A stretch of 37,626 bases of DNA from an uncultured Varibaculum sp. (GTDB taxonomy: Bacteria; Actinomycetota; Actinomycetes; Actinomycetales; Actinomycetaceae). The translations under genes were made by a program, and so were the position numbers. The notes beneath the pieces were generated by a model, which searched no databases, had not been told where the DNA came from, and saw only the letters and a list, made by a program, of their open reading frames with translations. Every line of letters begins with the position of its first letter. Position 1 is the stretch's first letter. The stretch is from contig CAMYFZ010000010.1 in NCBI GenBank assembly GCA_947255165.1, positions 1-37,626 of the forward strand. Reading direction: 5' to 3'. This document shows, one piece after another, positions 7,826 through 17,014 of this stretch.

Positions 7826-8931
7826 GTAAGATTTCCGCCCAATACGATGCGGTGATGTTGGTCAGCTATGGGGGGCCGCGGCAAATGGAAGACGTGTTGC
7901 CCTTTATGCGCAACGCGACTTCCGGGCGGGGAGTTCCCGATGAGAGGCTAAAACAGGTTTCCACTCACTATGGACGTTTCCACGGAATCAGCCCCATAAA
8001 TGCCCGCAACCTCGAAATTCGCCGCGCTCTAGAATTGGAACTGAGCCACCGCGGAGATGAAATCGAAGTAGTGATCGGCAACCGCAATTGGCATCCCTTT
8101 ATTCACGACACGCTTTGTGACCTGGCGATGCGGGGACTTACCCGGGTGCTGTGCGTCTTTACCTCCGCCTACGTGTGTTACTCCGGGTGTCGGCAGTATC
8201 GAGAAGACTTAGCGGCGGCGCGCGCCCAGCTTGAAGCGCAGGGGCTAACCCTGGAGCTGGATAAAGTGCGCGCCTACTACACAACCGAGGGCTTCGTGAG
8301 CTCCTATACGAAACGCCTGGTAGAAGCGGTGCGCACTATGGAGGAACGTAGCGGACGCCTGCCCTATATCGCATTCGTGACCCACTCGATTCCTCGCGCC
8401 ATGCAGGAATGCTCCGGCCCTGCCGATCATTCTCGCCCTGATTATCACCGTCAACACCAGCAGGTATGTGCCGAGGTAGCGACGCGAGCCAGTAAAGAAC
8501 TAGGGCGAGAGCTACCTTGGGATTTGTCCTTTTGTTCCCGCTCCGGACCGCCGCAAATGCCCTGGTTAGAGCCGGATATTAATGATCGGCTGGCGCAGCT
8601 GAAAACAGAGGGGATAACCGATGTAGCCTGCGTACCTATCGGGTTTATCTGTGACCATATGGAAGTGGTATATGACCTGGATACCGAAGCCCAAGAAACT
8701 GCAGAGCAGCTAGGGCTTAACTATTTGCGGGTGCCTACAGTGGGTACAGATCCCGACTTTATCGGGGCGCTCGCAGACTTGGTGAGCGAACGCGCCCAGG
8801 AAAAAGCGGGTGGCCAGGTCACCTACGCCCAGGATGCCTTGGGACCTCGATGGCCAGCGTGGGCACCCCCAGAAGATTCCCGGGTCAGCAAGCACGGTGC
8901 TGACCTGCCAGTAGAGTTTGAAACAAAGTAA
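7822..8931 (+). CDS. hemH: Ferrochelatase, coproporphyrin III type (CpfC/HemH)
   Basis: This enzyme inserts Fe2+ into coproporphyrin III to give coprohaem in the Gram-positive pathway. The 369-residue protein opens YDAVMLVSYGGPRQMEDVLPFM, typical of the family. It shows FTSAYVCYSGCRQY and FVTHSIPRAMQE with the conserved active-site His, then FCSRSGPPQMPWLEPDI and VPIGFICDHMEVVYDLDTEA, the C-terminal metal-site block with conserved Glu. The GTG start at 7822 follows AAGGAGG and overlaps the hemA stop by four bases. The C-terminal tail has no cysteines, so the 2Fe-2S cluster described for some actinobacterial ferrochelatases does not seem to be carried there. The coproporphyrin specificity is inferred from hemQ immediately downstream. 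Confidence 0.93.
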   Translation: MSKISAQYDAVMLVSYGGPRQMEDVLPFMRNATSGRGVPDERLKQVSTHYGRFHGISPINARNLEIRRALELELSHRGDEIEVVIGNRNWHPFIHDTLCDLAMRGLTRVLCVFTSAYVCYSGCRQYREDLAAARAQLEAQGLTLELDKVRAYYTTEGFVSSYTKRLVEAVRTMEERSGRLPYIAFVTHSIPRAMQECSGPADHSRPDYHRQHQQVCAEVATRASKELGRELPWDLSFCSRSGPPQMPWLEPDINDRLAQLKTEGITDVACVPIGFICDHMEVVYDLDTEAQETAEQLGLNYLRVPTVGTDPDFIGALADLVSERAQEKAGGQVTYAQDALGPRWPAWAPPEDSRVSKHGADLPVEFETK

Positions 8932-8956
8932 AATTAGAAAGCCAAAGGAGAAAATT

Positions 8957-9697
8957 ATGGCTCATCCGATGCCCAATGACGTGTCCCCCGATCCTCGTGA
9001 TCACAAGGTGGATCCTGACGAAGTAAATGCGCGCAATAACTTCTCTTTGCACGCAGTTTTCGAGCTGGCCTTGCCGCTGCCTGCCGAGGAGGCCGAACGG
9101 GCAGCTATGGTGCGAGAACTCGAGGAAAAAATCGCTGAGTTGGGAGTGACCGTGCGCGGCTGGTATGACGTTGCCGGTTACCGCTCCGACGCGGACCTGA
9201 TGTTCTGGTTCCTGGATGAATCCAATGACAAGCTGCAAGATGCCTATCACGCGGTGTTGAATTCCCGCCTAGGCGCCCACTTGGTGCCGGTGTGGTCCAT
9301 TATGAGCGCTCATATGACTGCCGAGTTTAATAAGCCGCACCTGCCGGCTTGTTTCGGGGGTTGGGCGCCGCGTGCCTATGCCGCCGTTTACCCCTTCGTA
9401 CGTTCCCTCGAATGGTATTACCTGCCGAAGGCTAAGCGCAGCGCTATGCTCGCGGAACATGGCCGCAACGGTGCTGGTTACCTAGATGTAGCGGTTTCTA
9501 CCCTGGCGACTTTCGCCCTCAACGATTACGAATGGTCAGTGACCCTAGAGTCCGATGATATTAACCGGGTGATGGGCGTGCTACGTCAACAGCGTGATTG
9601 TGAAGCCCGCCTGCATGTACGTCAGGACACCCCGTTCTACACTGGCAAGCGGATGGAACTATCCGAGTGGGTTGAGCGCCAGACCACTGAAAAATAG
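8957..9697 (+). CDS. hemQ: Coprohaem decarboxylase (HemQ/ChdC, chlorite dismutase fold)
   Basis: HemQ performs the last step of the coproporphyrin-dependent pathway, decarboxylating the two propionates of coprohaem with peroxide to yield haem b. The 246-residue protein has the family signatures: LGVTVRGWYDVAGYRSDADLMFWF, VYPFVRSLEWYYLP with the conserved radical-forming Tyr region, and MLAEHGRNGAGY, whose His is the likely proximal haem ligand. The true start is ATG 8957 after AAAGGAG; an in-frame extension back to 8918 overlaps the hemH end and lacks similarity. It is third in hemA-hemH-hemQ and its presence identifies the route of haem synthesis. A GlxR-like regulator follows on the same strand. 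Confidence 0.94.
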   Translation: MAHPMPNDVSPDPRDHKVDPDEVNARNNFSLHAVFELALPLPAEEAERAAMVRELEEKIAELGVTVRGWYDVAGYRSDADLMFWFLDESNDKLQDAYHAVLNSRLGAHLVPVWSIMSAHMTAEFNKPHLPACFGGWAPRAYAAVYPFVRSLEWYYLPKAKRSAMLAEHGRNGAGYLDVAVSTLATFALNDYEWSVTLESDDINRVMGVLRQQRDCEARLHVRQDTPFYTGKRMELSEWVERQTTEK

Positions 9698-9718
9698 TTA
9701 TTCCTCCCTTGCCTAAAA

Positions 9719-9748
9719 CCTGGGATATTTCGGGATTGAAGTCCCAGG
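9719..9748 (+). terminator. Possible terminator after hemQ
   Basis: A seven-bp inverted repeat (CCTGGGA and TCCCAGG) with a 16-base loop lies about 20 bases after the hemQ stop. No U-tract follows, so this is a weak call. Confidence 0.3.
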
Positions 9749-9802
9749 CGTAGGCTAGTTTTCCAATAACGGCGTAGTATATCTAAGGCGCGCCCCTTAT
9801 TG

Positions 9803-9818
9803 GGTGGCATAAGTCACA
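9803..9818. promoter_or_regulatory. Candidate Crp/GlxR operator upstream of the crp-like gene
   Basis: GGTGG-CATAAG-TCACA agrees with the GlxR/Crp consensus TGTGA-nnTAnn-TCACA at ten of twelve defined positions: a perfect right half, central TA, three of five in the left half. It lies about 75-90 bases before the start of the regulator gene, which would suit autoregulation. Pattern match only. Confidence 0.4.
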
Positions 9819-9892
9819 ACAAACGAGTACTGTTAAGACGGTATGTATCGTTCGATGGTTTTCGAGAATTTTTGTGTCAAGGAGTGATTGGT

Positions 9893-10570
9893 TTGGATTC
9901 GTCCTTTTTAGCTAGGGTTCCTCTCTTTGAGGGACTGGATCAGGAAGCGCAGATGCGGCTGTTTTCAATGATGGGGCAAACTACGTTGCGCCGGGGGGAA
10001 AACTTATTTGAAGAGGGCGATGATGGCGACCGCTTGTATATCGTAGCCGAGGGGAAGATAAAACTTTCGCATCAGTCCCTTGATGGCCGCGAGAACCTAC
10101 TGGCAGTGCTCGGTCCAGGGGAGATCCTGGGTGAACTCACCCTCTTTGATCCCGGGCAGCGTTCCACTACCGCTACTGCAGTTTCGCCTGCCCGCTTGGT
10201 GTTTTTGAACCATGGTGACCTAATGATGTTCTTAGAGGATAATCCGGCTTTAGCGAAGCATATGCTCAAAGCCTTGGCGAAGCGTTTGCGGCGCACTAAT
10301 GAGTCTCTTGCTGACCTGGTGTTCTCGGATGTGCCGGGGCGGGTGGCCAAGGCGCTACTGGATTTGGCTGATCGCTTCGGGATTCGCACCGAGGACGGAA
10401 TCCATGTGCCCCACGATTTGACTCAAGAAGAGTTGGCCCAGCTGGTAGGGGCCTCGCGGGAAACCGTGAATAAATCTTTAGCCGAGTTCGTAAACCGCAA
10501 CTGGATTCGCCTGGAAGGGCGAGCAGTGACCTTGATTGACATTGACCGCTTGGCGCGGCGCGCTCGCTAA
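9893..10570 (+). CDS. Crp/Fnr-family cAMP-type regulator, GlxR-like
   Basis: This cytoplasmic DNA-binding regulator has 225 residues from TTG 9893, which follows AAGGAG by eight bases; this is close to the length of Corynebacterium GlxR. The N-terminal cyclic-nucleotide domain shows GENLFEEGDDGDRLYIVAEGKIKLS, and GELTLFDPGQRSTTATA is the phosphate-binding cassette expected for cAMP binding (Glu and Arg present). The dimer helix carries AKRLRRTNESLADLVFSDVPGRVAKALLDLA. The winged helix-turn-helix is DLTQEELAQLVGASRETVNKSLAEF. There are no N-terminal cysteine clusters as in Fnr, so oxygen sensing by an iron-sulphur cluster is unlikely. It follows hemQ on the same strand with about 195 bp between, holding a possible self-operator. 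In relatives GlxR is a global carbon and respiration regulator; the same role here is inferred. Confidence 0.88.
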   Translation: MDSSFLARVPLFEGLDQEAQMRLFSMMGQTTLRRGENLFEEGDDGDRLYIVAEGKIKLSHQSLDGRENLLAVLGPGEILGELTLFDPGQRSTTATAVSPARLVFLNHGDLMMFLEDNPALAKHMLKALAKRLRRTNESLADLVFSDVPGRVAKALLDLADRFGIRTEDGIHVPHDLTQEELAQLVGASRETVNKSLAEFVNRNWIRLEGRAVTLIDIDRLARRAR

Positions 10571-10587
10571 AATCTGTCGATAAAGAT

Positions 10588-10630
10588 AGCTGGGGGAGGC
10601 AACCGCACGGTTGCCTCCCCCAGCTTTCTT
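10588..10630 (+). terminator. Strong intrinsic terminator after the crp-like gene
   Basis: A perfect 17-bp stem (AGCTGGGGGAGGCAACC with its complement) closes on a GCAC loop and is followed by TTCTT. It starts 17 bases after the regulator stop codon. Confidence 0.9.
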
Positions 10631-10782
10631 AAAGCACCAAGGCCACCAAGGCTAACCTCCCGGCCAGAAATCAATTTTTATCGCTGGCTTATGGAGGGGC
10701 GTGCAAGGGTTTGCGCAGTTGACGCTGGTTAAAGAGAACACCAAATTGGCGCCCGGCTAGTAACCTAGCAAAGCTAGTGTTT

Positions 10783-11949
10783 CTAGTCTTTCTGGTCTTT
10801 GTGCTCTTTCTTCGGGCTGTTATCGGTAGCGGCCTTGACCTTCCGTTCGATCAAATAATCCTTGCGACCGGCGCGGCGCGCGCTATGTGCCAAAAAGGCC
10901 ACAGCTAGCAGGGAAAGACCAGCTAATAGCAACATCCCAGAACCGCCCGACCAAGCCAAATGATGAGCAATATTGGAAGGTAATGCCTGATAGAAGTGGC
11001 CTTGCTGGCCGGCATTATCGAGGGCAGTTAGCAGCGGCTTCAAAGCGTTAGCAGTTTGTTCTGGAACCACCAGGAAGAAACCGCCCCCCACGCTCAGCGC
11101 TAGGCCGCTAATGAAAGCACCCAAAGAAGAGAACCTAGCTATCAGGGCCAGTAAGAAGACCATGACTACCGCCACCACAATTTCTATCCACTGACTAGCG
11201 CTCAAGGTGGAAGCGGGGAGTAACACATCCCCGCCGCGAGTGCGTAAACGGGTGGCGACATCCAGAACCAGGTACCAGGTGATCGGGACCATCACTAAAT
11301 AGAGCAACAGCGACCAGACATGAGCTGCTGCCCGCGAAGGTATCGTCGGTTTAACCGTGGCTCCCTCGAAAATAGTTTCTTCAAAACTCTTTTGCCGCTC
11401 GGCGGTAGTCAGCACTTCCTCGGGCTCGGTTTCCTCTACCGAATCCCAGTGGGGGGCCTCCTCCGCGACTGGTTCCGCCTGCTCTTCGGAGCCGTTAATC
11501 AAGGAATAACGGCGGTCAGCGGTACTTTCTACCTCGCTGGCGGGAGCGGAAAGAGAATCATCTGCATCGACCTCCTGATTACGCTCGATGAGTGATTTAC
11601 GCTCCGGTGCCGAGGAAGTATTGCTAGCAGAGGATTCGTCCTCAGCTAGCGGCTCGTTAGCGGTGGCTGGTTCTTCCTCGTCCGCGGGGATCGCATTGGC
11701 ATCTTCCGCACTGCCTGCGATCGCACTGTCGGTATGATCTAGTTGCCCTGCGGGAGCCTGCTCTTCGCTGGTAACAGCCGACTCAGATTTGAGGCCATCC
11801 CCCGCGATTAGCGAGTCATTACCAGAGCTGGCAGCGGCGTGATGCTCGCCGGGGATCAAAGTATCTTCGGGAGCCTGTTTCTCTTCGTCTTCTTCTCCCA
11901 CGAACCAGGTGCGGGTAGTGAAGTCGTTATCCGGCTCGTTCTTACTCAT
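10783..11949 (-). CDS. Acidic multi-pass membrane protein of unknown function
   Basis: I do not recognise a named family. The ATG at 11949 has a good Shine-Dalgarno (GGAGGT) and gives 388 residues. Residues 1 to about 205 are acidic and low in complexity (Glu, Asp, Ala, Ser) and are predicted to be disordered and cytoplasmic. Hydrophobic segments follow at about 211-231, 254-271, 274-296 and 337-355, then a basic tail rich in Lys. The N-terminal region repeats a short motif of the type D/K/Y-S/T-L-I: DTLIPG at 29, DSLIAG at 45, KSLIER at 118, YSLING at 148, with a weaker DSAIAG at 74 and DYLIER again in the tail at 364. The gene lies 130 bp downstream of purA on the same strand and may share its transcript. 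No function is proposed. Confidence 0.75.
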   Translation of the reverse strand: MSKNEPDNDFTTRTWFVGEEDEEKQAPEDTLIPGEHHAAASSGNDSLIAGDGLKSESAVTSEEQAPAGQLDHTDSAIAGSAEDANAIPADEEEPATANEPLAEDESSASNTSSAPERKSLIERNQEVDADDSLSAPASEVESTADRRYSLINGSEEQAEPVAEEAPHWDSVEETEPEEVLTTAERQKSFEETIFEGATVKPTIPSRAAAHVWSLLLYLVMVPITWYLVLDVATRLRTRGGDVLLPASTLSASQWIEIVVAVVMVFLLALIARFSSLGAFISGLALSVGGGFFLVVPEQTANALKPLLTALDNAGQQGHFYQALPSNIAHHLAWSGGSGMLLLAGLSLLAVAFLAHSARRAGRKDYLIERKVKAATDNSPKKEHKDQKD

Positions 11950-12078
11950 CTGACCTCCAACGAAATCGCGTAGTCTATACAACAGCCACGATAGATTATG
12001 GGAGCGGTTTTCAGCGCAAACCGCGCCGCGCTACCTAGAAATAGTCGTGTCAGATGAGCAACTTAATGCCAGTGAAAA

Positions 12079-13365
12079 CTAATCCAGCAACTGATGGCGC
12101 ACGATAGTTTCTTCGCGGTCAGGTCCTACCCCGACTACGCTAATGCGGCATCCGGAGAGCTCTTCTAGGCGATGAATATATTCCTGTGCCTTTACCGGTA
12201 AATCTGCGAAGGTCTTGCAGGCGCTGATATCTTCGTGCCAGCCTGGCAGCATTTCGTAAATCGGCTGGGCATGGTGGAAAGCAGTCTGATCCGCGGGGAG
12301 ATCATCAAAACGCTGACCATCAACGTCATAAGCTACACAAACCGGAATTTCGTCATACCTAGAGAGCACATCCAGCTTGGTAATCACCAAGTCAGTAAGC
12401 CCATTGACCCGAGCGGCGTAGCGAGCAACTACCGAATCGAACCAGCCAGTACGCCGCGGACGTCCGGTAGTTACCCCGAACTCTCCGCCTGATTGCCGCA
12501 GTTCTTCGCCCTCTTTACCAAAAAGTTCCGTAGGGAAAGGTCCTTCGCCTACGCGAGTAGTGTAGGCCTTGGCAATCCCGATAACTCTGTTGATGCGAGT
12601 CGGCCCGATTCCCGACCCGGAGCAGGCACCGCCCGCGGTACAAGACGAGGAGGTCACGAAGGGATAGGTGCCATGATCAATATCCAACATGGTGGCCTGA
12701 CCGCCCTCTAAGAGGATAGTTTCCCCACGATCTAGAGCCAGGTTGAGCTCTGTGGTGCAGTCAAAAACCATGGGGCGTACTTTATCGGCATAAGAAAGCA
12801 GCTGGTCAGAAATAGTTTCGGGATCGATAGGTTCTTCACCGAACTGTTTTTCGATTACAAAGTTCTTACCCGACAGAGCGGAGCGAACTTTCTGACGCAA
12901 AATTGATTCGTCAAATAAATCCTGGATGCGCAGACCAATCCGGTTCATCTTATCTGCGTAAGTTGGACCAATCCCGCGTCCGGTGGTACCGATCTTGCGC
13001 TCCCCCAAGGAGCGTTCCGCCAGTCCATCCATCACCTTGTTGTAGGGGGGAATGATGTGGGCGTTGAGCGAAACCTTTAGCCGCGAACAGTCGACCCCGG
13101 CCTCTTCCAACATCTTGATTTCGGCGAACATTACTTCCAGGTCAACTACCACTCCGTTACCGATTACCGGGGTGACCGTGGGGGAGAGGATACCGGCAGG
13201 AATCAGGTGTAAACCAAACTTTTGATCGCCCACAACAATGGTGTGACCAGCGTTATTGCCGCCATTAAACTTCACCACCCAGTCAACGCTCTGGCCAACT
13301 AGGTCGGTGACTTTACCCTTTCCTTCGTCTCCCCATTGGGCTCCGACAACAATCAGTGCGGGCAT
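12079..13365 (-). CDS. purA: Adenylosuccinate synthetase
   Basis: PurA joins IMP and aspartate with GTP hydrolysis on the route to AMP. The protein of 428 residues starts [22 protein letters not shown], where the GDEGKGK loop binds GTP and contains the catalytic Asp. Other blocks are [13 protein letters not shown] with the catalytic His, [49 protein letters not shown] and the C-terminal [13 protein letters not shown] 13365 follows AGAGGAA; an upstream extension to 13431 does not resemble the family. The gene is divergent from cysS and upstream of the acidic membrane protein gene. purC is also in the window at 26241 but not in the same operon. Confidence 0.97.
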   Translation of the reverse strand: MPALIVVGAQWGDEGKGKVTDLVGQSVDWVVKFNGGNNAGHTIVVGDQKFGLHLIPAGILSPTVTPVIGNGVVVDLEVMFAEIKMLEEAGVDCSRLKVSLNAHIIPPYNKVMDGLAERSLGERKIGTTGRGIGPTYADKMNRIGLRIQDLFDESILRQKVRSALSGKNFVIEKQFGEEPIDPETISDQLLSYADKVRPMVFDCTTELNLALDRGETILLEGGQATMLDIDHGTYPFVTSSSCTAGGACSGSGIGPTRINRVIGIAKAYTTRVGEGPFPTELFGKEGEELRQSGGEFGVTTGRPRRTGWFDSVVARYAARVNGLTDLVITKLDVLSRYDEIPVCVAYDVDGQRFDDLPADQTAFHHAQPIYEMLPGWHEDISACKTFADLPVKAQEYIHRLEELSGCRISVVGVGPDREETIVRHQLLD

Positions 13366-13580
13366 GAATATTCCTCTCGAATAAGGATTTTTGCAAGGTC
13401 GCGGACGAGATTTACTCGGCAGCGTTTGCACTCTTACTATCCGAGTTTATCCGTCTTGCGCTCGAGTTGGTAGCCGCCGGCGTATCCGGTGAAATCTTGC
13501 GAGGATTAAAAGATAAGAACGCGGGTAGGAAAACCGGGGGAAACTTCGGGCAAGGGGGTGCTTGCCGATACCATGGGAAC

Positions 13581-15026
13581 ATGAGCCTTCGAATTTATGA
13601 TTCCGCCCGTCACCGCATCGTGGACTTCGAGCCGGTCAAGGCCGGACATGTAGGAATTTACCTGTGTGGAGCCACCGTGCAAGGGTCTCCCCACATTGGA
13701 CACGTGCGTTCGGCAATCGCTTTTGATGTGCTGATCCGGTGGTTGCGCCGCAGTGGCTATCAGGTTACCTATGTGCGTAACGTGACCGATATTGACGACA
13801 AAATCTTAAATAAATCCGCCGAGGCCGGTTGGGATTGGTGGGCGTGGGCCTATCGCTTCGAGCAAGAGTTCGCCGCTGCCTATCGCGCCCTGGGAGTGCT
13901 GCCTCCCACCTATGAACCGCGTGCCACCGGGCAGATTCCTGAACAAATCGCTCTCACCCAGCGTCTTATCGATGCTGGTCACGCCTATAGTGACGGGAAC
14001 GGAAACGTCTATTTCGATGTTAAATCTCTCAAGGATTATGGCTCGCTGACCCGGCAAAAACTTTCTGATATGCGCACGACCGAGGACGAAAGCCAAATCG
14101 ATAGCCAGATTGAGGCGGGCAAACGCGACCCGCGCGACTTCGCTCTCTGGAAAGCGGCAAAAGAAAGCGAACCGGAAACCGCCAAGTGGGATTCGCCCTG
14201 GGGCAAAGGACGTCCCGGCTGGCATCTAGAGTGTTCGGCGATGTCCCGGCGCTACCTGGGCGAGGCTTTTGATATTCACGGTGGCGGAATTGATCTGCGA
14301 TTCCCGCATCATGAAAACGAACAGGCGCAATCCCATGGTGCCGGTTGGCCCTTCGCTAAATACTGGATGCATAACGCCTGGGTAACCATTAAGGGTGAAA
14401 AAATGTCGAAATCGCTGGGCAACTCGCTGGTGGTTTCCGAAATCTTGAAAACTACCCCGGCAGCGGTGTTACGGCTGGCTTTGGGAACTACTCACTACCG
14501 TTCCACCGTGGAATATTCCCCGGAAACCCTGGAGCAGGCCGGCGAAACCTGGAATAAGTTTGCTACTTCCCTGGCACGTTTTGCCCAGGCGGCTCCCGAA
14601 GTCGCTACCGCCAGCTCCCAGGAGCTAGCAGGCGCCATCCTCCCAGAGGCTTTTTGCGAAGCTATGGACGACGATCTTAATATCGCGGCCGCCCAAGCGG
14701 TGATACACGAAAAAATCAAGCAAGCTAATAACGCTTTTGAATCTGGGAAATCTGACGAGGGCGCGCAGGTAGCGATCCAGATTCGCGCCATGCTAGAGAT
14801 ATTGGGGCTCGATCCTCTCTCGGCGCAATGGCGGGAAGCCGACAGTGGTAACGATTCTGCCGCCGCCGCTGCCTTGGAAAAGCTGGTTGCTGACCAGCTG
14901 GAACAGCGAGTTCAGGCTCGTAAAGAAAAAGATTGGGCGCGCGCGGACGGGATACGCGACCGCTTAAGCGCGGCCGGGATAGTTATTGAGGACGGAGCCA
15001 GCGGCTCCACTTGGCATTTAGGTTAG
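13581..15026 (+). CDS. cysS: Cysteinyl-tRNA synthetase
   Basis: CysS charges tRNA(Cys) with cysteine. The class I HIGH motif is in [21 protein letters not shown], where the Cys is also a zinc ligand. [26 protein letters not shown] and [10 protein letters not shown] (KMSKS loop) complete the catalytic core. The C-terminal region has the usual helical anticodon-binding elements with [24 protein letters not shown]. From ATG 13581 the protein has 481 residues; the frame is open back to 13467 but those residues are not family-like. No strong Shine-Dalgarno is seen at 13581. rlmB begins nine bases after the stop, as in many actinobacteria where the two genes form one unit. Confidence 0.95.
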   Translation: MSLRIYDSARHRIVDFEPVKAGHVGIYLCGATVQGSPHIGHVRSAIAFDVLIRWLRRSGYQVTYVRNVTDIDDKILNKSAEAGWDWWAWAYRFEQEFAAAYRALGVLPPTYEPRATGQIPEQIALTQRLIDAGHAYSDGNGNVYFDVKSLKDYGSLTRQKLSDMRTTEDESQIDSQIEAGKRDPRDFALWKAAKESEPETAKWDSPWGKGRPGWHLECSAMSRRYLGEAFDIHGGGIDLRFPHHENEQAQSHGAGWPFAKYWMHNAWVTIKGEKMSKSLGNSLVVSEILKTTPAAVLRLALGTTHYRSTVEYSPETLEQAGETWNKFATSLARFAQAAPEVATASSQELAGAILPEAFCEAMDDDLNIAAAQAVIHEKIKQANNAFESGKSDEGAQVAIQIRAMLEILGLDPLSAQWREADSGNDSAAAAALEKLVADQLEQRVQARKEKDWARADGIRDRLSAAGIVIEDGASGSTWHLG

Positions 15027-15034
15027 GGGTTGGC

Positions 15035-16024
15035 ATGGCAGTTCGCGGAGATCACCACGGCAGAATGAAGCGTACCGATAAGAAGGGCGCACCTAAAGGT
15101 AGCGGGGGCAATAAACGCGGCTTGCGGGCGAAAGGACCGACCCCGAAAGCAGAGAATCGCCCGTATCACGCAGCTTATCGCGCTCGTATCCAAAAAGAGC
15201 GGCGGGAAGAAACCCAAGCAGCCCAACGCAAAGCGCGTGCCAAACGTTCCTTAATCCAGGTGCGGCGCGGACACCAACTAATTGCGGGACGCAATCCGGT
15301 ATTGGAGGCCTTACAATCGGATATCCCGGTGACCCGGGTATTTGTGGCAGGCAATCTGGCCGCTAATAAGAAACTCTCCCTGCTGCTTAGCAAAGCCAGT
15401 GCCCAAGGGGCGCCTATCGTGGAAGTACCGCGCTCCGACCTGGATTTAGCTACCGAGGGCGCAGTCCACCAAGGCGTCGCCCTGGAGGTGCCTGAGTTTG
15501 ATTACACCGATCTCGCTGAGCTATTTGAAAATGCCGAAAAAAATCACACCAAGCCTCTGATTGTGCTGCTAGATGGGGTAACCGACCCGCATAACCTAGG
15601 AGCGATTGTGCGCAGCGCGGCGGCTTTTGGCGCCAGCGGCGTAGTGATTCCCGGTCGGCGTAGCGCCTCGATGAATGTGACTGCCTGGAAAGCCTCTGCC
15701 GGGGCGGCGGCGCGCCTCCCGATAGCCCGGGTATCTAACCTGGTAAACGCGATTCGGCAGTGTAAAGAGCAGGGCTGTTTCGTGTTGGGGCTAGATGGTG
15801 GCGGAACTTCCTCAGTGCGAGAATCAGATCTGGCAGATGGTCCTTTAGCGCTAGTAACCGGAGCCGAAGGTGACGGGATTTCCCGCTTGGTGAAGGAAAA
15901 CTGCGATCTGCTCACCCGGATCGAGATTTCCTCCGAAGTGGAATCTTTAAACGCCGCAGTTGCCACCGGGATTGCCCTATTCGAAGTGGCGGCAGTGCGC
16001 CGGGAAAAGGCCGCAGAAAACTAG
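15035..16024 (+). CDS. rlmB: 23S rRNA (guanosine-2'-O-) methyltransferase, RlmB-type SpoU family
   Basis: This SPOUT-fold enzyme uses S-adenosylmethionine to methylate a 2'-hydroxyl in 23S rRNA, probably G2251. The protein has about 329 residues. Residues 1-75 are very basic and probably an RNA-binding tail common in actinobacterial members. The substrate-binding domain begins RRGHQLIAGRNPVLEAL. The three SpoU motifs are clear: DPHNLGAIVRSAAAFGA, LVTGAEGDGISRLV, and ISSEVESLNAAVATGIALFE. ATG 15035 follows TTAGGGG right after the cysS stop; ATG 15065 is a possible alternative. The pairing with cysS is conserved in the phylum. It ends convergent with a minus-strand gene 130 bp on. Confidence 0.92.
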   Translation: MAVRGDHHGRMKRTDKKGAPKGSGGNKRGLRAKGPTPKAENRPYHAAYRARIQKERREETQAAQRKARAKRSLIQVRRGHQLIAGRNPVLEALQSDIPVTRVFVAGNLAANKKLSLLLSKASAQGAPIVEVPRSDLDLATEGAVHQGVALEVPEFDYTDLAELFENAEKNHTKPLIVLLDGVTDPHNLGAIVRSAAAFGASGVVIPGRRSASMNVTAWKASAGAAARLPIARVSNLVNAIRQCKEQGCFVLGLDGGGTSSVRESDLADGPLALVTGAEGDGISRLVKENCDLLTRIEISSEVESLNAAVATGIALFEVAAVRREKAAEN

Positions 16025-16154
16025 GAAGACTAGCGGCGCCCTGCCACCCAAAATCCCGTGCGAATAGGGTTTGTTTCCGGCGCATCCTCAAAAATGAAAC
16101 TGTAGCTTTTGCCCGAGATCACCCCAGACTGACTGCGGACAGAAACTGGTGATC

Positions 16155-16847
16155 CTAGGAGTTGTAACCCAGCAAACGGAGGGTGGCGACCACGGTACAG
16201 ACAATCGCAAACAGGGTAGCCAAGGCACAGAAGACGCTAGGCCATCGGGGAGAAATTTGTTTGTGCCAAAGGTAAAACAGCAGCACCAAAGCGAAGATCC
16301 CCAAAAAGAACCCGAGGGGAACCAGGAGTGCGGTGGAGGCGCAGGCTACGCCAAAGGCAATGGGCAGGAAATAGGCGAAGAAGTTGTGGCGGACGCGTTC
16401 CGAATTGACCAGCGAATCAATTTTGCTGTCCAGTAAATCCGGTTGTACGGGTGCTGCCGGCACGGTTTCTCCCCAACCTACCAGTTGACCATATTTGCGC
16501 AGTCGCCGTGCGTCCTCGGAGCGCACCTTGGCGGCGGCCTTTCCCCAAGGCACTTCGGCGAAGTTAGCATTCTCTGCCGCTTGGATAACTTGGGTGCCGT
16601 TCCCAGCCTTAATCACGGTTAGATCCGCATCCGCTATGGCCACCACTTGTTCGGGATTACCTAGATAGGCATAAAGTTGCTCCCGGGAATAGGGAGCAGG
16701 CAGGGCGGAATCTTCTTCCATTTCCATCACTGCGAGACGTACAGCACGAATTATTTGGTTACGGCGCAGGATCGGGGCAAGTGATAGCAGAGCTGATAGT
16801 TGCTGGAAATACTCATCAAGTGGGGGAAGCTGCTCTTCGGTCTGCAA
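16155..16847 (-). CDS. HAAS-like (DUF1700-type) membrane protein
   Basis: From TTG 16847, which follows GAGGTGAG, the protein has 230 residues. Residues 8-75 resemble the HAAS or DUF1700 helical signalling domain (LDEYFQQLSALL, a central basic helix, then YAYLGNPEQVVAIADAD, matching the usual LG-P-E-x-hA pattern). A linker with EVPWGKAAAKVRS follows, and then membrane helices at about 154-195 (probably two) and 202-226. HAAS proteins usually sit beside PadR-type regulators; none is seen here. The gene is divergent from brnQ across 167 bp that are AT-rich. A weak seven-bp inverted repeat at 16117-16154 right after the stop may end the transcript. The role is unknown; the domain assignment rests on pattern. 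Confidence 0.55.
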   Translation of the reverse strand: MQTEEQLPPLDEYFQQLSALLSLAPILRRNQIIRAVRLAVMEMEEDSALPAPYSREQLYAYLGNPEQVVAIADADLTVIKAGNGTQVIQAAENANFAEVPWGKAAAKVRSEDARRLRKYGQLVGWGETVPAAPVQPDLLDSKIDSLVNSERVRHNFFAYFLPIAFGVACASTALLVPLGFFLGIFALVLLFYLWHKQISPRWPSVFCALATLFAIVCTVVATLRLLGYNS

Positions 16848-17014
16848 GCATCTCACCTCACCTGGACATTTGTAAATATGGCCACATTTAAAAGAACGAA
16901 CACACTGCTTAACACATATTAACCCAGTATCTAATAGAGAAAGAATATTTTGAATCGGGGCCAGGTTTTGCGACACTAGAACGGTTGAAAAAATAGAGTG
17001 GAGATTAGTAAGCC

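Noticed and set aside
7183..7884. Long minus-strand ORF opposite hemA
   Set aside because: Ser/Arg/Thr-rich antisense shadow with no family resemblance.
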